64,000 bases of DNA from Sphingobacteriales bacterium (GTDB taxonomy: Bacteria; Bacteroidota; Bacteroidia; Chitinophagales; Chitinophagaceae), in the NCBI GenBank assembly GCA_023251235.1, contig JAHEZE010000001.1, positions 1 through 64,000 of the forward strand. The letters are read 5' to 3'. This document shows positions 26,601-35,332 of the stretch, in pieces. The notes under the pieces were generated by a model, which saw only the letters and a list, made by a program, of their open reading frames with translations, was not told where the DNA came from and searched no databases. The translations under genes and the position numbers were made by a program. Numbering within the stretch: the stretch's first letter is position 1; every line of letters begins with the position of its first letter.

Positions 26601-27254
26601 TATAAATCTTATGCATCTTCTACGTTTGATGAAATGTTTACCCCTAAAGAGAAGGATGGGATATTGAAACTACAGGCAAATTATTTTGGCAACAGTTATT
26701 TGCAAAATGATGGGAACGGGAAGTTTACATTGATACCGTTGCCCGCTAATATTCAATATTCCTGCATGAATGGAATGCTGTCAGAAGATTTTGACGGTGA
26801 TGGAAAACTGGATGTTTTAATGGTCGGTAACGATTATGGCACTGATGTTTCTGTTGGCAGATATGATGCCTGCAATGGACTAATGCTGAGAGGCAATGGG
26901 AAGGGTAACTTTTCCGCTTTGTCAATTTTGCAAAGCGGTTGGTTCGTTCCGGGAAACGCAAAATCATTAGTGAAATTGCGAAGCAGTAATGGACAATGCT
27001 TAGTTGCTGCAAGTCAAAACAGAGATAAACTGAGAATATTTGAGATGAAAGGAAATACAGAATTTGTTCAATTGCAACCATTGGATATTAGTGCAATAAT
27101 TAATTATAAAAACGGAACAAGGCAAAAAAAAGAAATATATTATGGGGATTCTTTTTTATCTCAATCGGGGAGGTTTTTAAATATTAGCAATGATGTTTTG
27201 TCTGTTACTATAAAAGATACGGAGGGTCATGAGCGACAGATAAATTTTAAATGA
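23673..27254 (+). CDS. FG-GAP/VCBS-repeat lipoprotein with ASPIC/UnbV domain
   Basis: This 1193-residue lipoprotein (lipobox IASC, Cys19) carries at least 14 calcium-binding-type FG-GAP motifs of the form D-x-N-x-D-G, for example DFNNDGLEDL, DYDGDGDLDV, DFDNDGYRDI, DVNGDGLDDI, DFDHDGDLDL and DFDGDGKLDV, spread over two beta-propeller regions (about 55-510 and 640-1150). Between them an ASPIC/UnbV domain (about 517-605) reads DGFGAWLKIFYG and LGTTSKIDSLIVIWPDS. Such proteins resemble animal CRTAC1 and are abundant in Bacteroidota next to SusCD; the function is unproven, possibly ligand capture at the surface. It is separated from susD by a terminator and followed 75 bp later by a smaller FG-GAP protein. 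Confidence 0.92.
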   Translation: MKTINGLFFVLIIVCIASCRNKKPLFQLISSKHSGIHFANSIVENDSVNPIDLTNIYNGGGVGVGDFNNDGLEDLYFTGNQVSNGLYINKGNFEFEDITDKANVGGNSRWSRGVSVVDLNNDGWEDIYVSATILKEPDKRKNLLYINQGIDKTGIPHFKEMAAEYGLDDTTHTTMAAFFDYDGDGDLDVYLVVNQIIKGNNPSSFRPKIKDGSYPSTGRLYRNDWDNNLNHPVFSDVTKQAGVSIEGYGHSVNIADFNNDGWKDIFVANDFNSNDLLYINNHDGTFTDKASVYFKHTSANGMGADVIDINNDGLSDIVELDMNPEDNYRKKMMMSANSYQTYQNSDYFGYQYQYVRNTLQLNQGERVNNNDSIGDPVFSDISFYSGIAETDWSWTPLVTDFDNDGYRDIIISNGFPRDVTDHDFIAFRKQSSTIASQDFTLSQIPQVKLHNYAFHNNGDLTFKNFTDRWGFSTPSFSNGAAYADLDNDGDMDVIINNINDEAFVYKNTLMDSKEKNQHYLTVKLKGDPKNRDGFGAWLKIFYGDKKQVFEQSPYRGYLSSIDNRPHFGLGTTSKIDSLIVIWPDSREQIIKNISADQMITVDIKNADRIHDWHKPIKTTNSIFREITDSLKINYTNRGRDFVDFNIQKLLPHKFSEFGPALAVGDVNGDGLDDIVVGESAGFSSSILMQQKNGTFIQKDLMPAVTPQTKTWDDEGISLFDADSDGDLDIYIASGGYQSPANSAAYMDKLFINDAKGNFSLDTTALPKNFTSKSCVRVTDFDHDGDLDLFVAGRVEPSFYPRPVSSYIYRNDTKNGVIKFTDVTSSVAPSLQNIGLICDAVWTDFDNDGWQDLILAGEWMPITFLKNVNGSFKNITSSSNVQNKKGWWTSILPGDFDNDGDIDYVVGNLGLNSFFRASDRYPVSIYAKDFDNNGSFDAIPSLYLPTSQEDTVKREFPVHMRDDIIKQMIYFRSKFQNYKSYASSTFDEMFTPKEKDGILKLQANYFGNSYLQNDGNGKFTLIPLPANIQYSCMNGMLSEDFDGDGKLDVLMVGNDYGTDVSVGRYDACNGLMLRGNGKGNFSALSILQSGWFVPGNAKSLVKLRSSNGQCLVAASQNRDKLRIFEMKGNTEFVQLQPLDISAIINYKNGTRQKKEIYYGDSFLSQSGRFLNISNDVLSVTIKDTEGHERQINFK

Positions 27255-27329
27255 TTTTCTACCATATTAAAGAATTCTAACTTGCATTAGTATTTATTTT
27301 TTATAAAAAATGGGCGAGAGAAATTTATA

Positions 27330-28901
27330 ATGAAGGTTGTTGTATCTTTTATTGCGGCTGTAATTTTTTTACTGGCATATTTGTTAAGTTCATGTAATAA
27401 TATTAGGAGAAATAATTCTCACCGTACTGTGCCAATATCCAATATTGAAAAAGGGAAGGTGCTGGCCGCTAATTATTGCCAGTCCTGTCATTTACTTCCC
27501 GATCCTTTGTTGGTTGATTCAAAAACTTGGGAAAAAGGTATTCTGCCGAATATGGGCCCGAGATTGGGTATTTTTCGTTTCAATAAAAAGAATTACCCTT
27601 CCAGTAAATATGATCCAGGCCTTAGCAGTAATTTTTATCCTTCAAAACCTGTCTTAACAGATGAAGAATGGGGATATATTATAGATTATTATACATCCGC
27701 ATCGCCTGACTCCATATCAGCCAGGCAAAGCCGCCCTTATCCAATTAAAAAAACTTTGTCTCAGTTTATACCGCTCACGCCTCAATTTAATTATCCTGAA
27801 CCAGCTACCAGTTGTGTTAAAATAGATGCATCAGACACATTGCATCCTCTCAATACAAGCGATGCGATTAAACAAATGATATATCGGTTTAATAAAAACA
27901 TCGTTCTTACAGATTCAATTAAAACAAATGGACCTGTTGTTAATATTGAAATTCAGAATCATGAATGGCTCGCCACTAATATCGGCATATTGATTCCGGA
28001 TAACGGGAAATATGGAGAGGCGAATTACTTTAAAAAATTACATAATGGACAAATGCAAATAGATTCAAACCCATTATTTAACAGATTACAAAGGCCTGTT
28101 CAAATAATTACAGCAGATCTGAACAATGATAATAAACAAGATTACATTATCTGCGAATTTGGTTATTTGGAAGGTGCATTGGTTTGGATGGAAAATACCG
28201 GAGATGGAAAATTTGCCCGGCATATTTTAAGACAATTTCCCGGTGCTATTAAAGCATATGTTCAGGATTATAATCATGATGGCCTTCTGGATATTTGGGC
28301 ATTATTTGCACAGGGTGAAGAAGGAGTCTTTCTTTTTACGAATCTGGGTCACGGTCAATTTTCCCAGGAGGAAGTATTACGTTTTCCCTCCATCAATGGC
28401 TCATCATATTTTGAGTTAGCTGATTTTAATAAGGATGGTTACCCTGACATTGTATACACATGTGGCGACAATGCTGATTTTTCAACAGTTTTAAAACCCT
28501 TTCACGGAGTATATATTTATTTAAACGATGGCAAAAACCATTTTGAAAAAAAATATTTCTTTCCGATCAATGGGTGTTATAAAGCAATTGCAAGAGACTT
28601 TGATCATGATGGCGACCTTGATATAGCAACTATAGCATATTTTGCGGATTACGAACATCAGCCTGAGGAAGGATTTATTTACCTGGAGAATAAGGGTAAT
28701 TACAATTTCCTTCCTTATAGTTTACCTGCTGCTGAAACAGGCAGATGGCTTACAATGGATGCCGGCGACTTTGATGGAGACGGAAAAACTGATTTGATCC
28801 TGGGCAATTTTTCGAAAGCCCCTTCTTTTATTAAATCAAAAAATGATTGGAAAAAAGGGCCGCCTTTTATCATTTTAAAAAATACAGGCCGGAATAATTG
28901 A
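27330..28901 (+). CDS. lipoprotein with cytochrome c-like heme motif and FG-GAP propeller
   Basis: This 523-residue lipoprotein (lipobox LSSC, Cys22) has a heme-attachment motif CQSCH at residues 50-54 inside GKVLAANYCQSCHLLPDP, and a possible distal Met at residue 75 in LPNMGPRLG, so the N-terminus looks like a small c-type cytochrome (about 38-130). The remainder (about 240-520) carries five FG-GAP Ca-binding motifs: DLNNDNKQDY, DYNHDGLLDI, DFNKDGYPDI, DFDHDGDLDI and DFDGDGKTDL. A redox domain fused to a beta-propeller suggests electron transfer coupled to binding or oxidation of a substrate outside the cell. Heme loading is inferred from the motif alone. It lies between the large FG-GAP gene and a type IX-secreted protein. 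Confidence 0.85.
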   Translation: MKVVVSFIAAVIFLLAYLLSSCNNIRRNNSHRTVPISNIEKGKVLAANYCQSCHLLPDPLLVDSKTWEKGILPNMGPRLGIFRFNKKNYPSSKYDPGLSSNFYPSKPVLTDEEWGYIIDYYTSASPDSISARQSRPYPIKKTLSQFIPLTPQFNYPEPATSCVKIDASDTLHPLNTSDAIKQMIYRFNKNIVLTDSIKTNGPVVNIEIQNHEWLATNIGILIPDNGKYGEANYFKKLHNGQMQIDSNPLFNRLQRPVQIITADLNNDNKQDYIICEFGYLEGALVWMENTGDGKFARHILRQFPGAIKAYVQDYNHDGLLDIWALFAQGEEGVFLFTNLGHGQFSQEEVLRFPSINGSSYFELADFNKDGYPDIVYTCGDNADFSTVLKPFHGVYIYLNDGKNHFEKKYFFPINGCYKAIARDFDHDGDLDIATIAYFADYEHQPEEGFIYLENKGNYNFLPYSLPAAETGRWLTMDAGDFDGDGKTDLILGNFSKAPSFIKSKNDWKKGPPFIILKNTGRNN

Positions 28902-28996
28902 TGAATAAAACTATTGCTGTAATGAAGAATTTGTATTGATTATTCTTTTTACAAATTTGATAAAGTATTTCGTTTAAATAAAACAGCCGGGTTTTT

Positions 28997-30928
28997 ATGA
29001 AGTTGTTGATATCTGTCATATTTTTTCTTTTGTTTCGTATTGATCTGTTAATGGCTCAGGTCTGTTCTGGTAGTTTGGGCGACCCGGTACTTAACCAAAC
29101 TTTTGGTACCGGAAATAATAGACTTCCTTCTAATAAAACCACATATACTTTCATGCGTGGATGTCCATCAAAGGGTAATTATACTCTTAGTGATTTTCTT
29201 TTTGGTTGTGGAAACAGAACCTGGGTGCAAATGATCGGTGATCATACTCCGGGTGATTCAAGAGGAAACTACATGCTGGTTAATGCAGAAAATACCCCTG
29301 GTACTGTATACATGGATACTGTAAAAGGACTATGCGGCAGTACCGTATATCAATTTGGAATGTGGGTTACCAGTGTAATGTCGAAATTCGCTTGCAACGG
29401 GAATGCACAGTTGCCAAATCTGAAATACCAAATAAAGACTTTATCGGGAATCACACTTGCAATGGATAGTACCGGTTATTTACCAATTGTCATTGAAAGG
29501 GAATGGAAATATTTTGGGTTTTCAATAAAAACACCCATGGGCATCACAGATGCAATTGTTTCTATTACTATTAATCCGCCTTTTGGTTGTGGAAGCGCTT
29601 TTGCACTTGATGATATAACATTAAGCCCCTGCGGACCTACAATATCTGCAACGATTGATGGAACGGCCGGTCCGGCTGCTGTTTGTGCAGATTATATTAA
29701 CCCTTTTGTTATGAATGCGACTTATTCACCGGGGCTTAACGACCCTGCATTGCAATGGCAAAGCAGTGCAGACACTGGTAAAACCTGGAAAGATATATCT
29801 GGTGAAACAACATTGACTTATAATGTTCCGCATAGAACTTCGGGTGAAATTTTGTATCGTGTTTGTATAGCAGAAAAAGAAAATATTAATTCTCTTAATT
29901 GCAGAATAGCTTCTAATGTTATTAATACAAGCGTCCATCCTGTTGCGGAACATAAGGCACCTCAAAACATGCTGGGTTGTTTGTTTAAAGATTTTTTGTT
30001 TCCCGAAACAGATCCAAAAGCATTTCAGGTGTTATGGACAGGACCTAATGGGTTTAGTTCAAATCTGGCCGCTTCATTTCTTCCAAATATTCAATATAAA
30101 GACACAGGATTATATAAGCTAAAGGAAACATTCGATTATGCTTGTATTTCAGTTGATACTTTTTATTTAAAAGTATATCCCGGAACTACGGTTTCAATAC
30201 TTCCCGGTTATCCAATATGCAAGGACATGTCAGAAAACTTATCAGCTTTTTCGCCTGATCAAGTCAGTTATCAATGGACACCTTCCGCAGGTTTATCAAG
30301 TGTTACAATTGCAAATCCGGTTGCCCGGCCAAGTGACACGACAAATTATAAATTAGTTGTTACAAACTCCTTTGGCTGTAAAGATTCAGCTTATGTACAG
30401 ATAAATGTTTATCAAAACCCCTATGCCGATGCAGGGCCTGATAAATCAATAATTCTTGGGGACACTGCATCGTTAAATGGATTTTTAAAAGGAACGGCTG
30501 TAAATTTTTTCTGGTCTCCCTCAACATTTATGGATGATAGTCGTTCAGCCAATCCCAATGTTTTTCCAACTATTGATACCCGCTATACTTTGCATGTTTC
30601 TTCTACTGTTGGCTGCGGAGTAGCTACAGATGATGCTATTGTCAAGGTATATAAGGATATTTTTATCCCAAACGCCTTTACACCAAACGGAGATGGAAAA
30701 AACGATTTATTTCAGATACTGGCATTTGGTAATTATAAACTGCTCAGGCTGCTTATCTATAATCGCTGGGGGCAAATCGTTTTTAATGCTTTGGATAGTA
30801 ATAAAGGATGGGATGGTACATATAAAGGCATTCCGCAGCCTTCTGGTGTATTTGTTTATTATTTAGAAATGAAGTCACCGATTGGAAAAAAGATAAATAA
30901 ACGTGGGACGGTTTTATTGGTGCGTTAG
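28997..30928 (+). CDS. type IX-secreted protein with gliding-motility C-terminal domain
   Basis: This 643-residue protein has a signal peptide ending LLMAQ and an N-terminal Cys-rich beta domain (about 20-215; CPSKGNYT, FGCGNRTW, CGSTVYQFGMWV, FGCGSAFALDDITLSPC) of a type common in Bacteroidota surface proteins and possibly carbohydrate-binding. Ig/PKD-like repeats follow, including YQWTPSAGLSS and FFWSPSTFM. The C-terminus is a CHU_C/gliding-motility-associated domain (about 555-643): DIFIPNAFTPNGDGKNDLF, IYNRWGQIVF and WDGTYKGIPQPSGVFVYYLE, a type B type IX secretion signal. It should be exported and held at the surface. No PorP/SprF gene is directly adjacent. Confidence 0.88.
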   Translation: MKLLISVIFFLLFRIDLLMAQVCSGSLGDPVLNQTFGTGNNRLPSNKTTYTFMRGCPSKGNYTLSDFLFGCGNRTWVQMIGDHTPGDSRGNYMLVNAENTPGTVYMDTVKGLCGSTVYQFGMWVTSVMSKFACNGNAQLPNLKYQIKTLSGITLAMDSTGYLPIVIEREWKYFGFSIKTPMGITDAIVSITINPPFGCGSAFALDDITLSPCGPTISATIDGTAGPAAVCADYINPFVMNATYSPGLNDPALQWQSSADTGKTWKDISGETTLTYNVPHRTSGEILYRVCIAEKENINSLNCRIASNVINTSVHPVAEHKAPQNMLGCLFKDFLFPETDPKAFQVLWTGPNGFSSNLAASFLPNIQYKDTGLYKLKETFDYACISVDTFYLKVYPGTTVSILPGYPICKDMSENLSAFSPDQVSYQWTPSAGLSSVTIANPVARPSDTTNYKLVVTNSFGCKDSAYVQINVYQNPYADAGPDKSIILGDTASLNGFLKGTAVNFFWSPSTFMDDSRSANPNVFPTIDTRYTLHVSSTVGCGVATDDAIVKVYKDIFIPNAFTPNGDGKNDLFQILAFGNYKLLRLLIYNRWGQIVFNALDSNKGWDGTYKGIPQPSGVFVYYLEMKSPIGKKINKRGTVLLVR

Positions 30929-30994
30929 AAAGTTTTTAGAATTACACGTAACACTGGATTAATTTATTTTTTAAAGGAAATAATTTTTTTAAAA

Positions 30995-31456
30995 ATGAAT
31001 AAGCTAATTATCATATCAGTTTGTATTATTTTATCGGCAGCCTGTAAAAATAAAGTTAATACTTATGAAAATAAACTTGGGGTTAAACCTGCCGCATTAG
31101 CTGAAATGGATAAAGTTAATTATACAAAAATTCAGTGGCTGGATACACTTAAAAACTTTGGAAGTATTAATGAAGGTGATTCAGTGCTAATAAAATTTTA
31201 TTTTAAAAATAAAGGGAATACGGCATTGTTTATTCTTCAGGCACGTCCAGGTTGTGGTTGCACTCTTACAGATTATCCGCAAAATGCCATTCTGCCCGGA
31301 GAGCAGGGCGCCATTACTGCTACTTTTAATTCAAAAGAGCATCCGGGTATAATTACAAAAAGTATATTAGTGAAAACAAATACAATTAATAACACATTTC
31401 AAAAATTGGAGTTTTCAGGCGAAGTAATAAACAGAAATCATGTTTCAGGAAAATAA
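30995..31456 (+). CDS. DUF1573 lipoprotein
   Basis: This 153-residue lipoprotein (lipobox SAAC near residue 16) has one DUF1573 domain, an immunoglobulin/ASPM-like beta-sandwich: TKIQWLDTLKNFGSINEGDSVLIKFYFKNKGNTALFI, the Cys motif RPGCGCTL, and an ending with GIITKSILVKTNT. The family is widespread in Bacteroidota; its role is unknown. It lies 66 bp after the CHU_C gene and 129 bp before GH16 and is probably part of the same surface set. Confidence 0.9.
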   Translation: MNKLIIISVCIILSAACKNKVNTYENKLGVKPAALAEMDKVNYTKIQWLDTLKNFGSINEGDSVLIKFYFKNKGNTALFILQARPGCGCTLTDYPQNAILPGEQGAITATFNSKEHPGIITKSILVKTNTINNTFQKLEFSGEVINRNHVSGK

Positions 31457-31585
31457 TTTATCTTATTTTGCCGTCATCATAAGGTTTATATATATATGAT
31501 ATCTTTTAATTTTTATCTTGTGACTAATTTAATCGAAAAAGTTTTATTTATTGAAATTCAGGTTTAGTAAAATCAATAATTAATT

Positions 31586-32755
31586 ATGTTCAGAAAAGTG
31601 CTTATCCTTAGTTTTCTTATTTTGGTTTTTGTTCAATGCAAAAAAAAAGATTCCGCTCCGGCCGTTTCTAAACCAGCTGCAACCATTCTTGATGTTTCCC
31701 AGGACAGGGCTGTGAGTTCATCCGTTTTTCGTTTTTCTGTGAATTTGGACAAACCGGCACCCAATACTGTTTCTATGCATTATTCAACAGTTGCCGGTAC
31801 GGCCATTGCTGCAACTGATTTTATTGCAATATCAGGTACTCTTACAATTGCTACTGGTTCGCAATTTGCAACAATAGAAGTAACTGTTACCGGTGACAGT
31901 TTACGAAAAAGCGATCAGTTTTTTTATGTGCAATTGGATAATCCTCAAAATTGCATTCTTACAAATAATAAAGGCACGGGAATAATACAAAATAAAAACA
32001 GTCTTTATTTTCCGGTATCAAATACAGGTTATTCCACACCTGATAATTATGCAGGCTATAATTTGGCATGGAGCGATGAATTTAATGGTTCATCAATTAA
32101 TGTGGGCAACTGGACTTTTGAAGCAGGAAATAACAATGGATGGGGTAATGGAGAACTTGAAAATTATACAAACCGCATACAAAATGCATTTGTATCACAA
32201 GGCAATCTTATTATCGAAGCAAGGCAGGAAGGAAATAGTTATACATCTGCACGCATGATTACTAAGAACAAAAGGGCTTTCACTTTTGGTCGGGTTGACA
32301 TAAGGGCCAAACTTCCCACGGGCAAAGGTATTTGGCCCGCATTGTGGATGTTGGGTAATAATATTGATATAGTAAATTGGCCTGCATGCGGAGAAATAGA
32401 TATAATGGAGTTACTGGGGCAGGACCCCAATAAGATCTATGGTACTCTGCATTGGGGTGCAAATTCTGCGACTCATGCTTCAAAAGGAAGTTCTTATGTA
32501 TTAAGCCCCGGTAGTTTTGACCAGCAATTTCATGTTTATAGTATTATCTGGACACTGGATAATATAAAAATCCTTGTGGATGATATTCAGTACCTGAGTT
32601 TCAGTTCAGCAGATGTTTCAGGAAATTACCCATTCAATAAAGATTTCTTTTTCATATTTAATATAGCGATAGGCGGAAACTGGCCTGGTTCACCCGATAA
32701 CACAACAGTATTTCCGCAACGGATGATTGTTGATTATATAAGAGTATTTCAATAA
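31586..32755 (+). CDS. GH16 beta-glucanase (laminarinase-like) lipoprotein with Calx-beta domain
   Basis: This 389-residue lipoprotein (lipobox FVQC near residue 18, then KKKD) is built of a Calx-beta domain (about 30-130: RFSVNLDKPAPNTVSMHYSTVAGTAI) and a GH16 jelly-roll (about 150-389). The catalytic signature GEIDIME places the nucleophile at E270, D272 between, and the acid/base at E275. Flanking motifs LAWSDEFNGSSI, KGIWPALWMLGN and FFFIFNIAIGGNWPG are typical of the beta-1,3-glucanase/laminarinase subfamily. It hydrolyses internal beta-1,3(4)-glucan bonds at the cell surface and would supply oligosaccharides to SusCD. It is the only plain polysaccharide-degrading enzyme of the block. 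Confidence 0.93.
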   Translation: MFRKVLILSFLILVFVQCKKKDSAPAVSKPAATILDVSQDRAVSSSVFRFSVNLDKPAPNTVSMHYSTVAGTAIAATDFIAISGTLTIATGSQFATIEVTVTGDSLRKSDQFFYVQLDNPQNCILTNNKGTGIIQNKNSLYFPVSNTGYSTPDNYAGYNLAWSDEFNGSSINVGNWTFEAGNNNGWGNGELENYTNRIQNAFVSQGNLIIEARQEGNSYTSARMITKNKRAFTFGRVDIRAKLPTGKGIWPALWMLGNNIDIVNWPACGEIDIMELLGQDPNKIYGTLHWGANSATHASKGSSYVLSPGSFDQQFHVYSIIWTLDNIKILVDDIQYLSFSSADVSGNYPFNKDFFFIFNIAIGGNWPGSPDNTTVFPQRMIVDYIRVFQ

Positions 32756-32807
32756 AAATCATGTGTTTTATAAAAATTATTAATTACTATCGTGCAAAAA
32801 TTTGGGT

Positions 32808-34127
32808 ATGAAAAAAAATATTGCATTTCTGCTGAATGTTATTATTTTTCTTTTTGTTGGATTATCATCCTGTAAACAGAAAAATAATATCATTATAAAC
32901 AGTACTGAAGTACTTCATCAAAATCAGGATCAGCTGACACAGGTAATCATTTATGATGTGTTTACCCCACCGGTTGCCAGCAGGATATATGCTTATACTT
33001 CACTGGCATCCTATGAAGCTATCAGGTTCTTACAACCGGGGAATGCATCTCTTGCAGAAAAAATGAGAGGCTTTGGGAAAATGCCTTTGCCTGACAGCAG
33101 TAAAAAATACGATTATACACTCGCAGCAACAAAAGCTTTTTTCACAGTGGCTCATAAAGTTACTTTTTCAATAGATACATTGAAGAATTATGAAAATCCT
33201 CTTTTCGAAAGATTCAAACAATCACTTGATGATTCAACTTACAACCGATCAATTAATTTCGGAGAAGCTGTTGGTAATGCAATTTTAGCGAGAGCAATAA
33301 AAGATAATTATCTTCAATCAAGAGGAAAGCCAAAATTTTTAGGCAGTAATGAACCCGGAAAATGGAGGCCAACGCCACCGGATTATCTTGATGGAGTTGA
33401 GTGGTGCTGGAATACTATGATGCCACTTGTTATCGATTCTGCTTCGCAATTTACTCCACCTGATCCACCTGAATACAGTATGGACACTACCAGTGAATTT
33501 TATAAAATGGCAAATGAAGTATATCTTATCAATAAAAACCTTACTGATGAACAAAGAGAGATTGCAAAATTCTGGGACGACAATCCGTTTGTTATAGAAC
33601 ATTCAGGGCATCTTATGTTTGGCAATAAAAAAATTACACCCGGAGGTCATTGGATGGGAATAGCTGCTATCGCCTGTAAACAAACAAATGCTGACGAAGT
33701 AAAGGTTGCAAAGACCTATGCTTTAACAGCAGCTTCATTATTTGATGCATTTATTTCCTGTTGGGATGTTAAATATAAATACAAATACATACGGCCTATA
33801 ACAGTTATAAACGAAAATATTGATAAAGCCTGGACATCTGTTTTGCAAACACCACCATTCCCTGAATACACCAGCGGCCACAGCACAATTACAGCATCAG
33901 CCGCCACGCTGCTAACTTTTTTATATGGCAACAATTTTGCATTTCAGGATACAAGTGATATGCGATACATTGGTATGCAGCGCCATTTTGATTCTTTCCT
34001 GCAGGCATCCGATGAGTGTTCAATCAGTCGGCTTTATGGAGGTATTCATTATCGTTTAAGCGTAGATAAGGGGGCAGAATCCGGGAAAAAAATCGGGGAA
34101 TTCTTAATCAGAAAATTATTAAAATAG
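32808..34127 (+). CDS. vanadium-dependent haloperoxidase/PAP2-type lipoprotein
   Basis: This 439-residue lipoprotein (lipobox LSSC near residue 22) belongs to the vanadium haloperoxidase / acid phosphatase (PAP2) superfamily. Active-site motifs: KYKYKYIRP (Lys and Arg binding vanadate or phosphate), FPEYTSGHST (Ser, Gly, His) and SRLYGGIHYRLSVD (Arg and the metal-linked His). The spacing and the KYxYIRP form match bacterial haloperoxidase-like proteins rather than plain PAP2 phosphatases. Whether it oxidises halides or removes phosphate cannot be told from sequence. The start is the ATG at 32808; a TTG six bases earlier is less likely. It is the last gene of the surface block, before pyrB. 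Confidence 0.88.
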   Translation: MKKNIAFLLNVIIFLFVGLSSCKQKNNIIINSTEVLHQNQDQLTQVIIYDVFTPPVASRIYAYTSLASYEAIRFLQPGNASLAEKMRGFGKMPLPDSSKKYDYTLAATKAFFTVAHKVTFSIDTLKNYENPLFERFKQSLDDSTYNRSINFGEAVGNAILARAIKDNYLQSRGKPKFLGSNEPGKWRPTPPDYLDGVEWCWNTMMPLVIDSASQFTPPDPPEYSMDTTSEFYKMANEVYLINKNLTDEQREIAKFWDDNPFVIEHSGHLMFGNKKITPGGHWMGIAAIACKQTNADEVKVAKTYALTAASLFDAFISCWDVKYKYKYIRPITVINENIDKAWTSVLQTPPFPEYTSGHSTITASAATLLTFLYGNNFAFQDTSDMRYIGMQRHFDSFLQASDECSISRLYGGIHYRLSVDKGAESGKKIGEFLIRKLLK

Positions 34128-34352
34128 GCCATCGTCTATTTCTAATTTTCAACCATCAGGGCTTTAAATAAAGGCCCATTCAGCAGCCTATTTAACAGGA
34201 TACATTACAAACTAGTTTGAGTGTTGGGTTGAGTTTTGGAAAAAGTGGAAATGAATGTTTTAAAAAAACAAACCAATAGAATTAACCGTCGCCAAAAATT
34301 ATGAATAAAGTTTTCTGAATTTAAGGGCCAAATTCTTTATCTTCGATCTTTA

Positions 34353-35288
34353 ATGAGCCTTTCTGCTAAACATCTGCTGGGAATTAAAGACCTCGTTAAA
34401 GAAGATATTTCCCTTATTTTAGAAACAGCCACTCAGTTCAAGGAAGTTTTACAAAGACCAATAAAGAAGGTACCTTCCCTTAGAGATGTTACCATCGTGA
34501 ATCTTTTTTATGAAAGCAGTACCAGAACGCGGTTCTCTTTTGAACTTGCCGAAAAAAGACTTTCTGCCGATGTAATCAATTTCTCTGCCTCCGGTTCATC
34601 TGTTTCAAAAGGCGAAACATTGCTGGATACTGTGAACAATATCCTTTCCATGAAAGTAGATATGGTCGTAATGAGGCATAGTGCAAGCGGGGCTCCGCAT
34701 TTTTTGGCTAAACATATCCCTGCTGCAATCATTAATGCCGGAGATGGAGTGAATGAACATCCCACGCAAGGCTTGCTTGATGCTTTTTCCATGTTGGAAA
34801 AGTTTGGAACCTTACAAGGATTAAAGGTTGCTATCATTGGCGACATCCTGCACAGTCGTGTTGCTATGAGCAATATTTACCTTCTGAATAAAATGGGCGC
34901 AAAGGTGACTGTATGCGGCCCGCCTACATTAATACCCAAATATATTCATCAGGCTTTAGGTGTTGAGGTTAATTATAATCTAAAAGAAACATTAGAGTGG
35001 TGCGATATAGCTAATGTGTTGCGTATTCAGTTAGAAAGACAGAACCAGGTATTATTCTCTTCTTTACGGGAATATAATCTTACTTATGGCGTAAAAAGGA
35101 GTTTACTGGATGATCTCCATAAAGAAATAATTGTTATGCATCCTGGCCCCATAAACAGGGGAGTAGAACTGGACAGTGATGTGGCTGACAGCAAACAATC
35201 AATTATTCTGCAACAGGTAGAAAATGGCGTAGCCATCAGAATGGCGGTTCTATATTTACTTGCAGGAAGAAATCCCGTGAATAATTAA
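34353..35288 (+). CDS. pyrB: aspartate carbamoyltransferase catalytic subunit
   Basis: This enzyme catalyses the first committed pyrimidine step, carbamoyl phosphate plus aspartate to carbamoyl-aspartate. The 311-residue product has the carbamoyl-phosphate motif YESSTRTRFSFELAEKR (about residues 51-67), HPTQGLLDAFSM (about 131-142), IGDILHSRVAMSN and MHPGPINRGVELDS near the C-terminus. No PyrI regulatory subunit or dihydroorotase is adjacent, so it may act as a trimer or pair elsewhere. coaD, a thioesterase gene and pyrE follow downstream. Confidence 0.96.
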   Translation: MSLSAKHLLGIKDLVKEDISLILETATQFKEVLQRPIKKVPSLRDVTIVNLFYESSTRTRFSFELAEKRLSADVINFSASGSSVSKGETLLDTVNNILSMKVDMVVMRHSASGAPHFLAKHIPAAIINAGDGVNEHPTQGLLDAFSMLEKFGTLQGLKVAIIGDILHSRVAMSNIYLLNKMGAKVTVCGPPTLIPKYIHQALGVEVNYNLKETLEWCDIANVLRIQLERQNQVLFSSLREYNLTYGVKRSLLDDLHKEIIVMHPGPINRGVELDSDVADSKQSIILQQVENGVAIRMAVLYLLAGRNPVNN

Positions 35289-35332
35289 AAATTATTGATT
35301 AATAATTATTAGCTTTCATAACAATTTTTCTC

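Noticed and set aside
27273-27310. TTTTTTATAAAAAA palindrome between the two FG-GAP genes
   Set aside because: Simple AT-rich self-complementarity of a kind common in this genome; no GC stem for termination.
34165-34183. GGGCTTT...AAAGGCCC hairpin after the haloperoxidase gene
   Set aside because: The stem has a bulge and no T-run follows, so it is too weak to call a terminator.
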